Below, in pieces: positions 58,718-64,000 of a stretch of DNA of 64,000 nucleotides. Positions within the stretch are counted from its first letter, which is position 1, and every line of letters begins with the position of its first letter. The stretch covers positions 372,001 to 436,000 of the forward strand of contig NZ_JBAFWT010000001.1 of assembly GCF_043195195.1 (NCBI RefSeq), given 5' to 3'. The stretch is from NCEH01 sp043195195. Lineage in GTDB: Bacteria; Pseudomonadota; Alphaproteobacteria; Rhizobiales; Xanthobacteraceae. Under the pieces are notes generated by a model that was not told the origin of the DNA, searched no databases, and saw only the letters and a list, made by a program, of their open reading frames with translations. Made by a program: the position numbers and the translations under genes.

Positions 58718-59300
58718 AGCGCACCGGGTGGCCGGAGGAATCCAGCGCCACCGCCTTTTCCATGCGCGCGTCCAGCACCTCCACCAAGGCGACGAAGTCG
58801 CGGATGGTGCAAAAATGGATATTGGGCGTGTCGTACCAGGAATAAGGCATGTTGTCGGTGATCGGCATGCGCCCGTAGAGCAGCAGGTCGAAGCGCGAGC
58901 GCCAGTGGCCGAAATTCGGAAACGAGACGATGGCGCGCCGGCCGATGCGCAGCATCTGCTCCATCACCCAGCGCGGGCGGCGGGTCGCCTGCAGGGTCTG
59001 TGAGAGGATCACATAGTCGAACGCGTCGTCGGGATAATGGGCAAGGTCCACGTCGGCGTCGCCCTGCACCACCGAGAGACCGCGCGCCACCCCGGCATTC
59101 ACCCCCTCGCGCGACAGTTCGATACCCCGCGCGTCGCAGCCGCGCACGGTGGCCAGCAGGTCCAGCAGCGCGCCGTCGCCGGAGCCGACGTCAAGCACCC
59201 GCGACCCCGGCGCCACCATGTCGGCGATCACCATCAGGTCGACGCGCACCGAGGAGAAGCGCACCGCCGGTTCGTCCTGCACCGCTTCCCTCACCGCCAT
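58647..59300 (-). CDS. metW: Methionine biosynthesis protein MetW
   Basis: 217 residues, methyltransferase-like fold with DVGSGDG at 37-43, a FPNFGHWRSRFDLLLYGRMP motif typical of MetW and HFCTIRDFVALVEV. MetW acts with MetX (homoserine acylation) in alphaproteobacteria, probably by aiding MetX. It starts 7 nt after metX with GAGGG in between, so it is coupled. It overlaps the convergent methyltransferase by 71 nt. Confidence 0.93.
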   Translation of the reverse strand: MAVREAVQDEPAVRFSSVRVDLMVIADMVAPGSRVLDVGSGDGALLDLLATVRGCDARGIELSREGVNAGVARGLSVVQGDADVDLAHYPDDAFDYVILSQTLQATRRPRWVMEQMLRIGRRAIVSFPNFGHWRSRFDLLLYGRMPITDNMPYSWYDTPNIHFCTIRDFVALVEVLDARMEKAVALDSSGHPVRFNMPWWVWNLLGEQAVFLLSRND

Positions 59301-59307
59301 GTCGCCC

Positions 59308-60519
59308 TCACCGGCTGCGCGCGGCCGGCAGGCCGGCGGCCTTGGCGGCGCTGTCGAGGAAGCCGTGGGCGATGGCGAACAATTCCGGCTCATGCAGCAG
59401 AAAGGCGTCATGGCCCTTGTCGCTGTCGATCTCGGTGAACGAGACGCTCGCGCCCGAGGCGTTCAGCGCATGCACGATGGCGCGGCTGTCCTCGGTGGGG
59501 AACAGCCAGTCGGAGGTGAACGAGGCGACGCAGAAGCGTGTCTTGGAACCCCGGAAGGCATTGGCCAGCACGCCGTCGTAATCCGCCGCGAGATCGAAAT
59601 AATCCATGGCCCGCGTGACATAGAGATAGGAATTGGGATCGAACCGCTGGACGAACGATTCCCCCTGGTGGCGCAGATAGCTCTCCACCTGGAAATCGGC
59701 GTCGAAGCCGAACGTGGGCAGCACCCGGTTCTGCAGGCGGCGGCCGAATTTGCGATGCAGGGCCTGGTCCGACATGTAGGTGATGTGCGCCGCCATGCGC
59801 GCCACCGCGAGGCCGCGATGGGGCGTATGGCCCTGCTTGAGATAATGGCCGCCGGCCCATTCGGGATCGGCCATCACCGCTTGGCGCCCGACCTCGTGGA
59901 AGGCGATGTTCTGTGCCGAATGGCGCGCGGCGGTGGCGATCGGCAGGGCCGCGAACACCCGCTCGGGATAGCTCGCCGCCCATTGCAGCACCTGCATGCC
60001 CCCCATGGAGCCGCCGGCGACGCAGAACAGGCGCTCGATGCCGAGATGATCGAGCAGCATGGCCTGGGCGTTCACCATGTCGCGGATCGTCACCACCGGC
60101 AGGTCGAGGCCGTAGGGCTGGCCGGTGGCCGGGTTCAGCGAGGCCGGCCCGGTGGTGCCCATGCAGCCGCCCAGCACGTTGGCGCAGATGACGTAGAACC
60201 GCTCGGTGTCGATCGGCCTGCCGGGGCCGACCAGGGTCTCCCACCAGCCGGGCTTGCCGGTGACGGGATTGGCATTGGCGGCATGCTGGTCGCCGGTCAG
60301 GGCGTGGCACACCAGCACCGCATTGGTGCGCGCGGCATTGGGCTCGCCATAGGTCTGGTAGGCGATCTGCAGATGGTCGAGGGACACCCCGGCATCGAGC
60401 CGCAGCGGGCGATCCCGCCCGAACCGCACCACAGGGGAGTGCGGCTGGTCGGCTTCGCGGCGGGCGAGGGCGTCTTCCGCTTCCGTGGTTGGAGCCGTTG
60501 GTTCGGCCAGATTTTCCAT
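59308..60519 (-). CDS. metX: Homoserine O-acyltransferase MetX
   Basis: 403 residues, alpha/beta-hydrolase fold: nucleophile Ser171 in AGGSMGG, ANVLGGCMGTTGP, and the acid/His region with FTSDWLFPTEDS and DKGHDAFLL. It acylates homoserine (acetyl or succinyl-CoA) as the first methionine-specific step. The start at 60519 is chosen from family N-terminus (LRLDAGVSLDHLQIAYQTYG follows) and AGGGG close upstream; a longer frame to 60864 crosses the next gene. No SAM-II riboswitch is recognised in the 91 nt upstream. Confidence 0.95.
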   Translation of the reverse strand: MENLAEPTAPTTEAEDALARREADQPHSPVVRFGRDRPLRLDAGVSLDHLQIAYQTYGEPNAARTNAVLVCHALTGDQHAANANPVTGKPGWWETLVGPGRPIDTERFYVICANVLGGCMGTTGPASLNPATGQPYGLDLPVVTIRDMVNAQAMLLDHLGIERLFCVAGGSMGGMQVLQWAASYPERVFAALPIATAARHSAQNIAFHEVGRQAVMADPEWAGGHYLKQGHTPHRGLAVARMAAHITYMSDQALHRKFGRRLQNRVLPTFGFDADFQVESYLRHQGESFVQRFDPNSYLYVTRAMDYFDLAADYDGVLANAFRGSKTRFCVASFTSDWLFPTEDSRAIVHALNASGASVSFTEIDSDKGHDAFLLHEPELFAIAHGFLDSAAKAAGLPAARSR

Positions 60520-60610
60520 TTCCCCTAGAAGCGACGCCCCCTTGCCTGTGTCAAGCACGCGCACGCAGGCGTGAAGCCACGCGCGTCGCGCGGCGCACGC
60601 AGACGACGGG

Positions 60611-60940
60611 TCAGCGGCTGTTCTGGCAGAGCGGGTCCAAATCGGGGCAGCCGAGCGCGTTGCGACCGGGATTGATCGCGGGGCTGGGTTCCACCGGCAC
60701 TTCGCTGATGCCCTGCGGCGCACCGCGCGGCGAGAGCGGGGCCGCCCCCGTGGAGGGGGCGGGGGTGCGCACGCTGCCGGTGGTATCGGTGGCGCTGCCG
60801 GGCACTGTGGCCTGCGGCGCCGGGCGCACGTCCAGGGGCTGGCCCTGGGCGAACGCCGGGGCAAGGCCGCCGCCCAGGACCAGGCTGGTCAGGACCAGGC
60901 CTGCGGCCAGGACCGGGGTCTTCGACAGGGCGCTGCGCAT
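60611..60940 (-). CDS. Small secreted protein, unknown function
   Basis: 109 residues: signal peptide (MRSALSKTPVLAAGLVLTSL, cleavage near AFA at residue 31), then a Pro/Thr/Ala-rich tail ending in LGCPDLDPLCQNSR with two cysteines. No family recognised. GGAGGA sits 4 nt before the ATG. It precedes metX on the same strand by 91 nt. It lies opposite a long chance frame on the other strand region of the helicase, which I reject. Confidence 0.65.
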   Translation of the reverse strand: MRSALSKTPVLAAGLVLTSLVLGGGLAPAFAQGQPLDVRPAPQATVPGSATDTTGSVRTPAPSTGAAPLSPRGAPQGISEVPVEPSPAINPGRNALGCPDLDPLCQNSR

Positions 60941-61309
60941 ATTTTCCTCCCACCGACGCGGCCCCGACACACGCGGGGCGTCTGGTTCTTGCCATAACAC
61001 GGGCGGCGCGGCAGCGGTTCCCTCATACCCGTGAACAAAAGGCGCATCTGCCACGCTTGCCGATTCGGTCCCGGTTTCATCCGGGTTCGTTCTCCCGCTC
61101 GCCGGCGCGATCCCGATCCGGGACGCGGGCCGGAAGGGAGAACGAAACGGCATCGGCGCCGTGTCAGCGATTCGCTCGGCCTTTGTTCCGCCCATGTTCC
61201 CCTGCGGGGTAGCATCCTGGCCTTCCTGCCCCGATATGGTACAGAGCCCTGCCTCAAGGGCCTTGCCGTCGAGAACCTTTCCCTGAAGATCTGCGGACCC
61301 CGCGCGCTG
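60941..61309. other. Intergenic region with a long hairpin
   Basis: No protein gene seen. It separates the divergent small secreted gene and the helicase, so must hold both promoters. An 11-bp perfect inverted repeat, TTCGTTCTCCC (61086-61096) and its complement (61136-61146), encloses further pairing (CCGGC/GCCGG-like), giving a near-continuous hairpin of about 60 nt. No T-tract follows, so it is not a standard terminator. Confidence 0.6.

Positions 61310-64000
<2,691 letters not shown>

Noticed and set aside
60520..60610. Possible SAM-II riboswitch upstream of metX
   Set aside because: SAM-II leaders are known before alphaproteobacterial met genes, but the 91-nt gap shows no recognisable conserved core.

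Overview
The window is GC-rich chromosomal DNA from an alphaproteobacterium, most likely a member of the Hyphomicrobiales/Rhizobiales (possibly Xanthobacteraceae). This rests on gene content: a 1610-residue NAD-glutamate dehydrogenase, the ccmABCDG arrangement, a NepR-like anti-sigma factor, four promoters with the EcfG consensus (GGAAC-N16/17-CGTT), and metX-metW. The exact genus is inference; no rRNA gene is present.

Layout. 1-20.5 kb is mostly core: moeB, cysG, polA, a DUF2794 gene, a possible structured RNA with its own terminator, a DUF1223 secreted protein, acnA, the cytochrome c maturation genes ccmABCDG (with a 53-codon ccmD), yciB, mtgA, ispA, a Tat-type flavin amine oxidase, a divergent MarR/MATE efflux pair with striking operator repeats, and panE. 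20.5-36.2 kb looks accessory. It holds an operon of an ABC importer plus PhzF and RidA enzymes with an AraC regulator beside it, a frameshifted IS3-type transposase remnant, a MarR/DUF302 pair, a large winged-helix/STAND ATPase regulator, and a run of three alpha/beta hydrolases with a GMC oxidoreductase and an EthD protein. Its base use is less GC-rich in places and intergenic gaps are longer.

36.3-41.4 kb is the most interesting part. After a tRNA-Leu(CAA) come otsB-otsA (trehalose synthesis), DUF883, a glycine-zipper lipoprotein, DUF1328, an unrecognised small protein and a NepR-like gene. Two divergent pairs of exact EcfG-type promoters drive four of these transcription units, so this appears to be a compact general-stress-response island with its own NepR paralogue.

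41.4-64 kb returns to core metabolism: a gamma-glutamyltransferase-like enzyme, a complete branched-chain amino-acid/amide importer (livG-F-K-H-M), an AhpD-like protein, the large glutamate dehydrogenase followed by a 14-bp tandem repeat and terminator, a sulfotransferase whose C-terminus reads into another repeat, DUF985 cupin-gloB, a SAM methyltransferase overlapping convergently with metW-metX, and an SF2 helicase (Suv3-like) that runs off the right edge. Several CDS starts were moved inward from the longest open frame because a Shine-Dalgarno motif, operon overlap or family length favours the internal start; each case is noted.
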